A stretch of DNA of 58,359 bases from Chloroflexota bacterium (lineage in GTDB: Bacteria > Chloroflexota > Dehalococcoidia > Lucifugimonadales > QGNO01): the NCBI GenBank assembly GCA_003228195.2, contig QGNO01000008.1:1-58359 (forward strand), written 5' to 3'. The notes under the pieces were generated by a model, which saw only the letters and a program-made list of their open reading frames with translations, was not told the origin of the DNA and made no database searches. The position numbers were made by a program, and so were the translations under genes. Shown in pieces: positions 26,024 to 34,360 of the stretch; the first letter of the stretch is position 1; every line of letters starts with the position of its first letter.

Positions 26024-26680
26024 ATGAAGATAAAATGGCTCGGTCACGCATCCTTTCTCATCACTTCAAATGATGGAACAACAATAATAACGGACCCATA
26101 CCAATCGGCTAACGATGGCGGAATGGTGGGATACGAGAAAATAACCCAGTCAGCCTCAGTCGTAACGGTTAGCCACGAGCATGGAGACCATAACTCTGTA
26201 AACGACGTGCAAGGGAACCCTGCTTTAATCAGAGGATTGGGCTCACAAGAAGCAGGTGGCATCGAATTCCGAGGTGTCGAATCGTATCACGACACAAACT
26301 ATGGGAGCCAACGCGGGCCAAACACCCTGTTTTGCTTTTCAGTGGATGGCATACGTATATGCCACCTAGGAGACCTTGGCCATCAGTTAAGTCAGTCTAC
26401 ACTCGACGAAATAGGCGAGGTTGACCTACTGCTAGCAGTTGCCGGGGGAGGACCCACTATAGACCTACCAGACCTCAATCAACTGGTGGAGGCAATGGGA
26501 CCAAAAGTAGTGATACCTATGCATTTCACGAACAATAATTGCACCTATACAAAGTATACCGCGGAAGACCTCGCAAAAGGCAAAGATACTGTTAAGCGAA
26601 CAGGCACCAGTGAGGTGGAATTCTCCTCTTCCGAACTGCCTCAAAATACCGAGGTTGTAATTTTGAACCACGCCTTGTAG
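26024..26680 (+). CDS. UlaG/YtkL-like MBL-fold metal-dependent hydrolase
   Basis: A 218-aa metallo-beta-lactamase-fold protein of the UPF0173/UlaG type. The N-terminal Trp-Leu-Gly-His-Ala-Ser-Phe-Leu-Ile and Thr-Asp-Pro-Tyr are followed by His-Glu-His-Gly-Asp-His (about 52-57), His-Leu-Gly-Asp-Leu-Gly-His near 120, and Ile-Pro-Met-His-Phe near 170. All the metal ligands of the group are present. Members hydrolyse lactones or phosphoester-type bonds, but many have no known substrate. GGGGAGAG precedes the start. The amidohydrolase gene follows by 47 bp, so they probably form one unit. Confidence 0.87.
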   Translation: MKIKWLGHASFLITSNDGTTIITDPYQSANDGGMVGYEKITQSASVVTVSHEHGDHNSVNDVQGNPALIRGLGSQEAGGIEFRGVESYHDTNYGSQRGPNTLFCFSVDGIRICHLGDLGHQLSQSTLDEIGEVDLLLAVAGGGPTIDLPDLNQLVEAMGPKVVIPMHFTNNNCTYTKYTAEDLAKGKDTVKRTGTSEVEFSSSELPQNTEVVILNHAL

Positions 26681-26727
26681 AGATCCCAAATCTGATCCAA
26701 GGCATTGATACTTTCAGGAGCAACCGA

Positions 26728-27966
26728 ATGCAGGTGATCTTCACAAACGCATGCGTTATTGACGGCATCAGTCCAACTGGACGAAAAAACACGGCCGTTA
26801 TCGTTGATGACGCAACGATAAGTTGGGTAGGGCCCATGGAACAAACTGGCCTGGCCGATAAATCACAGTCAAAAGTGATCGACCTAGCTGGCAAAACATT
26901 AATGCCTGGATTAATGGACGTTCACGTGCATATATGCCAAGGAACTACTCCAAATCCTATTGCTGAATATACAGAAACCGTGCCTTTTCAAGCAATTCAA
27001 GGAGTTACCAACGCGAGTGCCTTCCTAAACGCCGGATTTACCACAGTACGGAGCTTGGGCGCTTTCGGTTATCCTGATATATCGGTCAAAGAAGCCGTTA
27101 ACCAAGGCCTAGTCCCTGGGCCACGCATACTAGCCTCAGGCGAAATGGTAATGGCCCACGGATCAGGCGAGCAAGGGTTTATGAGACCAGAGGTGTCCTT
27201 CCCTAAGTCAGGACGATTTACCGGGATAGAAGGCGCACGTCATGCCGTGAGAACTCAAATATATAACGGAGCAGATGTTATAAAGCTCATTGCCAGTGGC
27301 CGTGTAGGCTCCAACGCGTATACCCTGCCATGGGATACAGAAATGACCCGCGATGAAATGGTGGCGGTTTGCGATGAAGCTCATAGATTCGGCCGTAAAG
27401 TAGCTGCCCATGCATATTCTCCAGATGCGGTAACTGACTGCACCATAGCTGGAGTTGACAGCATAGAGCACGGAGTGATGATCGACGAAACTACCATCGA
27501 ACTCATGGCTAAGAATGGTACGGCCCTCGTGCCGACAATGACTGCTTTCCACAACTACCTTCAACCAGGTGCTGAGGAAAGGTTCCCTGCGTACCGTTTA
27601 GCCCGAGGACGACCGATGGCGGAAATTCAGCAAAAGAATTTTAGTAAATACTTAGAATATGGACTCACTATCGCTACTGGCTCCGACGGCCCTCGCCCCG
27701 GTTCGCATCCTGGAACTACCGGGTTAGAAATGCAGCTCATGGTTGAGGCCGGCATGACTACTTTCCAAGCAGTTCAAGCAACAACTTCTACCGCCAGTAA
27801 AGTACTAGGATTGAAAGACAAAGTAGGGACTATAGAAGTCGGTAAACTAGCAGATCTAATTGTGGTCGATGGAGACCCTCTAGCTGACATAAGCATCCTT
27901 CAAAACAAGGAACACATCCAACTGGTAATGAAAAATGGGAGCATAGTACGGTCGGGGTTAGATTGA
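26728..27966 (+). CDS. Amidohydrolase (imidazolonepropionase/prolidase-like, M38 type)
   Basis: A 412-aa metal-dependent amidohydrolase. The beta-barrel His-Val-His pair is at about residues 66-68 (Met-Asp-Val-His-Val-His), and a likely carboxylated Lys occurs in Val-Ile-Lys-Leu-Ile-Ala-Ser-Gly. His residues in Val-Ala-Ala-His-Ala and Ser-Ile-Glu-His-Gly follow. A Gly-Ser-Asp-Gly-Pro supplies the catalytic Asp, and the usual C-terminal Gly-Lys-Leu-Ala-Asp-Leu-Ile-Val-Val-Asp-Gly-Asp-Pro closes the second beta domain. This subgroup contains dipeptidases of the Xaa-Pro/Xaa-Arg type, which would fit with the neighbouring peptide importer and amidase. Confidence 0.87.
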   Translation: MQVIFTNACVIDGISPTGRKNTAVIVDDATISWVGPMEQTGLADKSQSKVIDLAGKTLMPGLMDVHVHICQGTTPNPIAEYTETVPFQAIQGVTNASAFLNAGFTTVRSLGAFGYPDISVKEAVNQGLVPGPRILASGEMVMAHGSGEQGFMRPEVSFPKSGRFTGIEGARHAVRTQIYNGADVIKLIASGRVGSNAYTLPWDTEMTRDEMVAVCDEAHRFGRKVAAHAYSPDAVTDCTIAGVDSIEHGVMIDETTIELMAKNGTALVPTMTAFHNYLQPGAEERFPAYRLARGRPMAEIQQKNFSKYLEYGLTIATGSDGPRPGSHPGTTGLEMQLMVEAGMTTFQAVQATTSTASKVLGLKDKVGTIEVGKLADLIVVDGDPLADISILQNKEHIQLVMKNGSIVRSGLD

Positions 27967-28006
27967 ACGACACTATGGCCATTGTCCTGCTGCTCAGGTC
28001 TAAAAC

Positions 28007-28081
28007 TGGAGCCACCGAACGGATTTGAACCGTTGGCCTGCGGTTTACGAAACCGCTGCTCTACCACTGAGCTACGGTGGC
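28007..28081 (-). tRNA. tRNA-Thr (anticodon CGT)
   Basis: The minus strand gives a complete cloverleaf with a 7-bp acceptor stem (28075-28081 with 28011-28017). The D-loop has Gly-Gly bases, and a GCGGT/ACCGC anticodon stem holds loop TTCGTAA, so the anticodon is CGT for threonine ACG. TTCAAAT forms the T-loop and CCA is encoded at 28007-28009. The stretch 28082-28271 upstream holds an 8-bp inverted repeat at 28136-28143/28156-28163 and no gene. Confidence 0.95.
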
Positions 28082-28271
28082 ACCTTCAAGATCAACTTCG
28101 CCATAATACCTCTCGTGGGCAATCACCGCAAACGAGCAATCAGGCAAATAGAATACTGATTGCGATAGTCAAAAATCTTTACGCCGACTCTACCCAGTTT
28201 AACCGCCATCCCACCCATACGTGGAATGAGAAGTCACCAGACGATCATCACTGTAATTAACTTCCACCAAG

Positions 28272-28796
28272 CTACCTTCCACCAAAAAAGTTACCACCCT
28301 CAGGCACGATCATTATGGTAACAGCCTGAACTGTCCCGTCCTCACCTCTCTGTCCGATTACCGTGACCTGGATGCCTGGCTCCAGGTCGTCTAGAGTACC
28401 CTGAACAGTCATCGGTATGGTAGTATCGGCTCCTACCGTTGCCTGCAGTGGGCCCTGCGATGTGTTGACTGTCACCACATTGCCTTCTATTCCATCAATG
28501 GTGCCGGTGAGGAGGCCACCTCCGCTACCGAGACCCATACCACCGAAGTTTGTGCCACCTCCTTCAGATCGTTGACCCTGAATCCGCTCGCGAAGCTGCC
28601 TCAGTTCCTCTTGGCTCAGCTGACTCGGGTCGAACGGTGCCTGAGTCTGGCTCAAAAGCGATTCAGGCAAATTACTTGTAGGAGCCTCTTCCTCCTGACT
28701 CTTACCAACAGCTACTCCTCCAGCGAACGCTGCGCCTAAGATTCCTCCTAACAGCAGAATTACTACCAGCAACATCACAAAATGATTCGTATTCAT
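28272..28796 (-). CDS. Membrane-anchored DUF5666-like beta protein
   Basis: A 174-aa protein with an N-terminal hydrophobic signal anchor (about 7-30). A Gln/Glu-rich helix (about 50-75) and a Gly-rich linker follow. The compact beta domain (about 95-165) has a Gly-Thr-Ile-Asp-Gly-Ile-Glu-Gly-Asn-Val-Val-Thr-Val pattern typical of DUF5666/OB-like repeats. It should face the outside. It is last in the export operon after the FtsX-type permease, so it may be an accessory of that system. No enzymatic residues are seen. Confidence 0.65.
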   Translation of the reverse strand: MNTNHFVMLLVVILLLGGILGAAFAGGVAVGKSQEEEAPTSNLPESLLSQTQAPFDPSQLSQEELRQLRERIQGQRSEGGGTNFGGMGLGSGGGLLTGTIDGIEGNVVTVNTSQGPLQATVGADTTIPMTVQGTLDDLEPGIQVTVIGQRGEDGTVQAVTIMIVPEGGNFFGGR

Positions 28797-28821
28797 CTTG
28801 CTCCTTTCCAGTTTGTCTCGA

Positions 28822-30045
28822 TTACTCGTACCTCAGCGCCTCAATGGGGTGCATTCGAGCAGCCCGCACGGCCGGATAGATTCCGAAGAAAAGCCCAATA
28901 GCCCCCGACACCACCAGTGCTAAGATGGCGATATCCCCACTGAACGACGTCTGGAAGGTTTGCCCTATGAGGTTCCGTCCGTCCAAGAATCGCGAGAGTG
29001 CCAAGCCAAAGATTGCACCCACCAACCCGCCTCCTAGGCTCAGAAGTGTCGCCTCGGATACGAATTGGACGAGAATGTCCCGTCGCTTGGCCCCCATAGC
29101 CTTACGGATGCCAATCTCACGGGTTCGCTCAGTAACCGTCACGAGCATAATGTTCATGATGCCGATGCCACCAACAATGAGGGAAATGCTGGCGATTGCA
29201 CCCAAGAAAACAATGAAAGTACCCGTTGTCTCCTCCAACGCCTCGATGGTGTCCTCTTGGCTGGTAATGGTAAAATCGTCTTCGCCTATAATGCGATGAC
29301 GTAACCGCAATACCATAGCGATTTCCTGCACCGCATTATCGATAGCGTCACCATCGGTAGCCTGAACACTGATCGACTGAACGCTGACTTCACCCTGAAC
29401 GGTGCGCTGCGAGCCGAGTCGGTAGTAGGCCGTGGTGATCGGTACAAGGACTTGGTTATCCTGATTCCCCAGTGCGCTGCCACCCCTGCTTTCCAGCACT
29501 CCAATGATAGAGAACTGACGCCCGTTAATTCTCACCGATTGGCCCACTGGGTTCCGGAGTCCGAAGAGAGTCTTGGAGACTTGCGACCCTAAAACCACCA
29601 CCTCCGATCGTTTATCCACGTGCATCTGTGAGATGAACTGACCTGTGCCGATATCAAAGTTACGCACACCCAAATAGTCGGGCGTCACACCAACCACTCG
29701 GGTACGGGTGTTATCTCTTCCCGCCTCCACCTGGCCAAAGGCGGTCAACTCCGGTGCCACCGCGGCAATGTGAGGCGCAAAAGTTTGATCTATAAGCGCG
29801 TAACTGTCCTCCAGGGTCAAAGTGGAGGTAGTTTCCTCGCTGGTTGAATCCGGACTCACAAAGAGGAGGTTGGCCCCCAGCGACTCGATTCTTGACGTGA
29901 TGCTATCCTGAGCTCCTCTACCGATGGCCATCAGCGAAATTACTGCAGCCACTCCTATCACGATGCCTAGCACCGTCAGCCCGGCCCTTAGCTTATTAGC
30001 CCCAAGGGATGACAGTGCCGTACGAAATATGGTCAGTATTTTCAT
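28822..30045 (-). CDS. MacB-like ABC permease (FtsX/MacB core)
   Basis: A 407-aa permease of the type VII ABC (mechanotransmission) family. Helix 1 lies near 20-42 (Leu-Thr-Val-Leu-Gly-Ile-Val-Ile-Gly-Val-Ala-Ala-Val). A large extracytoplasmic MacB-periplasmic-core domain spans about 45-275, and three C-terminal helices follow. The Arg-Thr-Arg-Glu-Ile-Gly-Ile-Arg-Lys-Ala-Met-Gly-Ala motif in the coupling region is diagnostic. Its ATG overlaps the ATPase stop (ATGA). With the ATPase and adaptor it forms a MacAB-like system that probably exports a peptide or lipid-linked compound. Confidence 0.9.
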   Translation of the reverse strand: MKILTIFRTALSSLGANKLRAGLTVLGIVIGVAAVISLMAIGRGAQDSITSRIESLGANLLFVSPDSTSEETTSTLTLEDSYALIDQTFAPHIAAVAPELTAFGQVEAGRDNTRTRVVGVTPDYLGVRNFDIGTGQFISQMHVDKRSEVVVLGSQVSKTLFGLRNPVGQSVRINGRQFSIIGVLESRGGSALGNQDNQVLVPITTAYYRLGSQRTVQGEVSVQSISVQATDGDAIDNAVQEIAMVLRLRHRIIGEDDFTITSQEDTIEALEETTGTFIVFLGAIASISLIVGGIGIMNIMLVTVTERTREIGIRKAMGAKRRDILVQFVSEATLLSLGGGLVGAIFGLALSRFLDGRNLIGQTFQTSFSGDIAILALVVSGAIGLFFGIYPAVRAARMHPIEALRYE

Positions 30046-30767
30046 GCGCCAGACTTCTCTTCTTTATTCGTCGGGGCCAGTACAATTTGAGGTTTACTGA
30101 CCGGTTCATCGTTCACCACCTTGCCATCCCGAACAGAAATGATACGACGAGTGTACGCCGCAATTTCGGGTTCATGAGTAACCACTATCACTGTGATGCC
30201 ATCATCCCGGTTCAACTGCTGGAGAATGGCAATGATCTCCATGCTGGACCCGCTGTCCAGATTCCCGGTCGGTTCATCTGTCAACAAGATCGAGGGAGCC
30301 TTCACCAGTGCCCTGGCGATTCCTACTCGCTGCTGTTCGCCTCCAGAGAGCTCGGTGGGTCGGTGCTGTGCCCGATCTTTCAGTCCAACTTTATCCAAAG
30401 CCTCTAGTGATCGACGGCGGGCGTCATGCCCATTGCCATAGAGCAACGGCAACTCCACATTTGCCTGAGCAGTAAGCCGAGGCAAAAGATTGTATGTCTG
30501 GAACACGAACCCTATCTTCTCGTTGCGAATCCCCGCCAAACTATCGTCACTCAAACTACCCACTTCTTGCCCCTCAAGAAGGTATCTGCCTGAGCTAGGC
30601 ACATCTAGGCAACCAATGATGTTCATCACGGTGGATTTGCCAGAGCCCGATGGGCCCATGATGGCCGTCATTTCGCCCTGCCCAATGGAAAGGTCAATTC
30701 CATTCAGTGCGGCTACCTGTTGGCTTCCCATCTGATATACCTTGGTCACATCGTAGAGTTCAATCAC
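30042..30767 (-). CDS. MacB/LolD-like ABC ATPase
   Basis: A 241-aa nucleotide-binding subunit. It shows Walker A Gly-Pro-Ser-Gly-Ser-Gly-Lys-Ser (about 38-45), a Q-loop, and the ABC signature Leu-Ser-Gly-Gly-Glu-Gln-Gln (about 139-145). Walker B is Ile-Leu-Leu-Thr-Asp-Glu-Pro-Thr-Gly-Asn-Leu-Asp, and the H-loop is Val-Thr-His-Glu-Pro. The Glu-Pro-Thr-Gly-Asn-Leu-Asp wording is typical of the LolD/MacB/FtsE class. The start is GTG. It follows the adaptor gene by 28 bp and overlaps the permease by four bases. Confidence 0.93.
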   Translation of the reverse strand: MIELYDVTKVYQMGSQQVAALNGIDLSIGQGEMTAIMGPSGSGKSTVMNIIGCLDVPSSGRYLLEGQEVGSLSDDSLAGIRNEKIGFVFQTYNLLPRLTAQANVELPLLYGNGHDARRRSLEALDKVGLKDRAQHRPTELSGGEQQRVGIARALVKAPSILLTDEPTGNLDSGSSMEIIAILQQLNRDDGITVIVVTHEPEIAAYTRRIISVRDGKVVNDEPVSKPQIVLAPTNKEEKSGA

Positions 30768-30795
30768 GCCTTCATCACCTACTTTATCCCGCCCA

Positions 30796-32754
30796 TTAAC
30801 GCTTTCCCTGCACGCCGGAACCCCCTACAGACCCAAAGCTACCACCGAAACCTTTAGCGAAACCGAATCCACCGGTTGTCGTGGCCTCTGAGGTCTCCAG
30901 GATCACCTGCTCGCCTTCAACTAGACCACTCAAGGCTGCAACCCAAAAACCGTCAGCGTTGCCAAGTTTTACCACTCGCTCTTCGATTTTTCCGTCGCTC
31001 CAAACTTTGACTTTCGGCTCATCAAAAGTCCCATAAATCGAATCTGCCCGTACAAGCAGTACATTCTTCTCTTCTCTCAGAATTACGTTTGCAGTTGCAC
31101 TCAAACCTTCTTTAAGCTGTAAAGCCAACTTTGGTTTAAGTTCTATTCTGATTGGATAAGTAACTACGCCTTGCTGGTTTCGAGAGGTAGGGGATACAAA
31201 CGATACCACTCCAGAGATATATTCCCCTGGTAGAGCATCCATTGTAACTTTCGCGGTGGTTCCTTCTTGCAAAAGGAGCACATCAATTTCGTCCACAACA
31301 CCATCTACCTCAACAACTGACGGGTCTGAGATCTCAATAATCTTGGTGTTCCTGCCAACATCCTGCCCTATTTCAACGAGCACCTCGCTCACTACCCCAG
31401 ACATCGGAGCCTGCATCGAGCTCGCTGCCAGTTTTTCTATCGATTCTTCAAGTTCCACTTGAGCAGTTTTTACGTTCTCATTAGCCAACGCCAAATCCAA
31501 CATGTTCACGCCTGACAACAATTCAGTCAAGTCGTCCTCCGCCTTAGCCAGAGCCGCTTGATTCAACTTAAGTTGCTTTTCTTTAACTGCCACATCAAGT
31601 GAGTCCACTCCTTTCAACAATGAATCAAGCGACTCACGAGCTGAATCTAGCGAATTCATATTGTTAGATAGCTGTGTTTCAGCACCAGTGATGGCTAGAG
31701 CAGCTGACACTGATCTGGCCATCAGAGTTCTGCCAGCCGCCTGGTAGTTCTCCCACGCCGTCTCCATCTCAAGCTTAATACAAAGTACCTGGCCGCCCAG
31801 CATTCGAGGATTAGGAAGTTGTATATCTGTGACTAAATCGGGACATGTAGGTAATATTTCGTGAGTGAATAAATTGAGCCAACTATACACGACTGCTTCG
31901 TTCCAGCCAGTCTTTGGGTCATCTGTTGGTGGCCCTTCAGTTCTCGTCCACCGTCCCAAATCCTGATATCGGCTATCCTTGTGGAAAAGCTTCTCAAGAT
32001 CTACATTCCACTCAGCAAGTAAAGTATCGGGGTTCTTTTGCAGCTGATTCCCACTTATTCGAATGCCCAGCCATTTATCAAAAACCCTAATATAAGCAGC
32101 CTCTTGCGTGTCAAAATCTTCTTTTACAGTTTCTATATCGTTCGCGCCGTTTTGCCTCTTGACCTCTAGGTCATGAATTGAGGTCATCTCTTTATCCTGC
32201 GCTAACCTGGCTGCCTCATATGCATCCTGCAACTCCTTGTCAGTTATTGCCGATACATCTTCAAGCAGTTCTTTCGCACTTCTAACGGATATTTTTCCAG
32301 TAGCAATAGAAGCATAAGCCTGAGCAATCTGTAGGGCGTTATTGGGATTCTTTAACTCTTGCAGAGCCTCCTTGGCATTCGCTAATGCAACTCTTTTTTG
32401 AGCTACTGCTTGCTCCAGCGAAGCAATCGTGGATTTATCCAACTTAGCAAGTTGTTCACCCTTTTTAACAGTATCTCCATCGCCCACAAAAATTTTAGAG
32501 ACCGTCCCGGCACTCCCAAATGTCAAACTCTCCTTATTCGGAAATACTAAGCTCCCATTAGTGGATACTTGATTTATTAGATCACCATACTCAACCAGGT
32601 AAATTTTCTGGTTACTGGCAAGTTCTACCTTATCTGTACTGGTCAAAGTCGAGTAACCTGTATAAGCCGCTGCCGCACCCAAAAAGACCACAAGTATCAG
32701 AATAGCAATCTGCCACGATTTGAGCGTTCCGAAAAATGAACTAATTGTATTCAT
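30796..32754 (-). CDS. MacA/HlyD-like adaptor with extra hairpin domain
   Basis: Membrane-fusion-type adaptor, 652 aa against a usual 350-450. It has an N-terminal signal anchor (about 15-35) and then a first lipoyl half (about 55-110). A long coiled-coil hairpin (about 110-225 and 345-440) and the second lipoyl half follow (Ala-Pro-Met-Ser-Gly-Val-Val, about 449-480). Beta-barrel and membrane-proximal domains run to about 620, and a Gly/Phe-rich tail ends the protein. The tip of the hairpin is replaced by a globular insertion of roughly 100 residues (225-325), rich in Trp and Pro and carrying Cys304 and Cys325. AGGAGAGG precedes the ATG. It is first in the MacAB-like operon. Confidence 0.87.
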   Translation of the reverse strand: MNTISSFFGTLKSWQIAILILVVFLGAAAAYTGYSTLTSTDKVELASNQKIYLVEYGDLINQVSTNGSLVFPNKESLTFGSAGTVSKIFVGDGDTVKKGEQLAKLDKSTIASLEQAVAQKRVALANAKEALQELKNPNNALQIAQAYASIATGKISVRSAKELLEDVSAITDKELQDAYEAARLAQDKEMTSIHDLEVKRQNGANDIETVKEDFDTQEAAYIRVFDKWLGIRISGNQLQKNPDTLLAEWNVDLEKLFHKDSRYQDLGRWTRTEGPPTDDPKTGWNEAVVYSWLNLFTHEILPTCPDLVTDIQLPNPRMLGGQVLCIKLEMETAWENYQAAGRTLMARSVSAALAITGAETQLSNNMNSLDSARESLDSLLKGVDSLDVAVKEKQLKLNQAALAKAEDDLTELLSGVNMLDLALANENVKTAQVELEESIEKLAASSMQAPMSGVVSEVLVEIGQDVGRNTKIIEISDPSVVEVDGVVDEIDVLLLQEGTTAKVTMDALPGEYISGVVSFVSPTSRNQQGVVTYPIRIELKPKLALQLKEGLSATANVILREEKNVLLVRADSIYGTFDEPKVKVWSDGKIEERVVKLGNADGFWVAALSGLVEGEQVILETSEATTTGGFGFAKGFGGSFGSVGGSGVQGKR

Positions 32755-33014
32755 GCTTAGACTACCTCTCCTATCACCCAGCTCTAACTCACCAATAGTT
32801 TATCAGCGTTCTTTAAGGAAACTCTATGTAAATAGTAAGAATTTCCTAAGAAATCCTCGCCCGAACATTCATCTCTTAGGCATCCAATTACTCGAAAGCG
32901 AGCTAATCTAAGCCTAGAATTGTGCAACTAAAAGACTATACTGCTGTAAAAAGAACGTTCATGTTTAACACTACCCAATGAAAAACACAGCCATTTCTGA
33001 AAAACCCATCTATA

Positions 33015-34352
33015 TTGCAACGCAACCAAGGTGGTAGCGATGACAAAAGGCGGCAGAATTTGCTCTCTGTAAGACCATTCCGTATTCGCATCTTTTACGG
33101 GTGGTGGATTGTCGGGGCAGGCGCAATCGTTATGGCTTTGGGGGGCGGCCTCAACTTCTACGGTTTTTCGGCCTTCTTCGTACCCATATCTGAAGAGTTC
33201 GGCTGGAGCAGAAGTGTTTTGTCGGGCGTTTTTGCACTATCGAGACTCGAAGGTGGCCTGCTAGGCCCGGTTGAAGGATGGTTGATAGATCGCTTTGGCC
33301 CTAGAAAGTTAATGTTAATAGGCATGCCTTTAATGGGCCTTGGATTTATCCTCCTTAGCCGGGTTAACTCACTCTTCATGCTCTTTATGGTCTATATACT
33401 GGCGATCACGGTTGGAGCAGGTTTGGGCACTTTTGCACCAGCAGGAGCGGCAGCTGCCAATTGGTTTGTCAAAAAACGTGGCAGAGCACTGGGCGTAATT
33501 ATGTCAGGGGTAGCCTTAGGCGGCGGCCTTCTTTTACCAGTCATAGGGTGGTGGATAACAAGATTTGGTTGGCGACACGCAGCAGTAGCCGCGGGTATAT
33601 TCATTCTTATACTAGGTATCCCTATTGCATCTATTATGCGCCACAGGCCAGAACAGTACGGGCTGCTTCCAGACGGTGAACAGCCATCAAATGAAATTGA
33701 CGATTCAATCAGTCACGAAAAACTAGGTGCTGTCAATTCTGACCCAATTGCTCCAGTAGAATTCACCGCAAGGGAAAGCATCAAAACATCAGCTTTCTGG
33801 TTCTTGGGTGCCTCATTGTCTGTGAGATCCTTGACTACTACAGGGCTGACCATTCATTTCGTAGCTATGATGGTGGACCGTGGATTCTCACTAACGCTAG
33901 GAAGCACCCTGCTCGGGATGGTAGCCCTGATAAGCGTTATTGGCAGACTTGGACTGCCCTGGATAGGGGATAGGCTAGATAAACGTTACCTAATGGCAAT
34001 CACATATGTAGTGATGGGAATTTCTATGGTAGGCATGGCCTACGCCCAGCATACGCTGTGGGTTTTCGTGCTGCTTTTCATATACTCAGTAACGTACGGC
34101 GGAATCATTGTTTTGCCCTTGTCCCTACAAGCGGAATATTTTGGAAGATACTCATTCGCCACCGTAAGGGGCGTAATGAACACTGTTCAAACTAGTGGAA
34201 TGCTTGCAGGGCCAATATTCGCAGGCATAGTTTATGACCTAACCAAAAGTTATGATATCGCCTTTATGGGATTTGGAATAGCAAGTTTTCTAGCGGCGTT
34301 ATTAATCATCGGAGCACGTCGTCCCAAATCGCCTTATAGAATAGGTTATTAG
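33015..34352 (+). CDS. MFS transporter, OFA/monocarboxylate-carrier-like
   Basis: A 445-aa, 12-helix carrier. Phe-Tyr-Gly-Trp-Trp-Ile-Val precedes helix 1, and Asp-Arg-Phe-Gly-Pro-Arg is the helix 2-3 loop. A hydrophilic loop near 230-260 contains Tyr-Gly-Leu-Leu-Pro-Asp-Gly, wording shared with the carriers at 34361 and 44039. The likely substrate is a small organic acid. The annotated TTG lies about 27 residues before the first family motif, so a later start is possible. It converges tail-to-tail with a second carrier eight bases away. Confidence 0.83.
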   Translation: MQRNQGGSDDKRRQNLLSVRPFRIRIFYGWWIVGAGAIVMALGGGLNFYGFSAFFVPISEEFGWSRSVLSGVFALSRLEGGLLGPVEGWLIDRFGPRKLMLIGMPLMGLGFILLSRVNSLFMLFMVYILAITVGAGLGTFAPAGAAAANWFVKKRGRALGVIMSGVALGGGLLLPVIGWWITRFGWRHAAVAAGIFILILGIPIASIMRHRPEQYGLLPDGEQPSNEIDDSISHEKLGAVNSDPIAPVEFTARESIKTSAFWFLGASLSVRSLTTTGLTIHFVAMMVDRGFSLTLGSTLLGMVALISVIGRLGLPWIGDRLDKRYLMAITYVVMGISMVGMAYAQHTLWVFVLLFIYSVTYGGIIVLPLSLQAEYFGRYSFATVRGVMNTVQTSGMLAGPIFAGIVYDLTKSYDIAFMGFGIASFLAALLIIGARRPKSPYRIGY

Positions 34353-34360
34353 CGGGTATT

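Noticed and set aside
27961-28272. Integration site of a genomic island at tRNA-Thr
   Set aside because: No direct repeat of the tRNA 3' end, integrase or element boundary was seen near the GC-richer operon at 20.4-25.7 kb.
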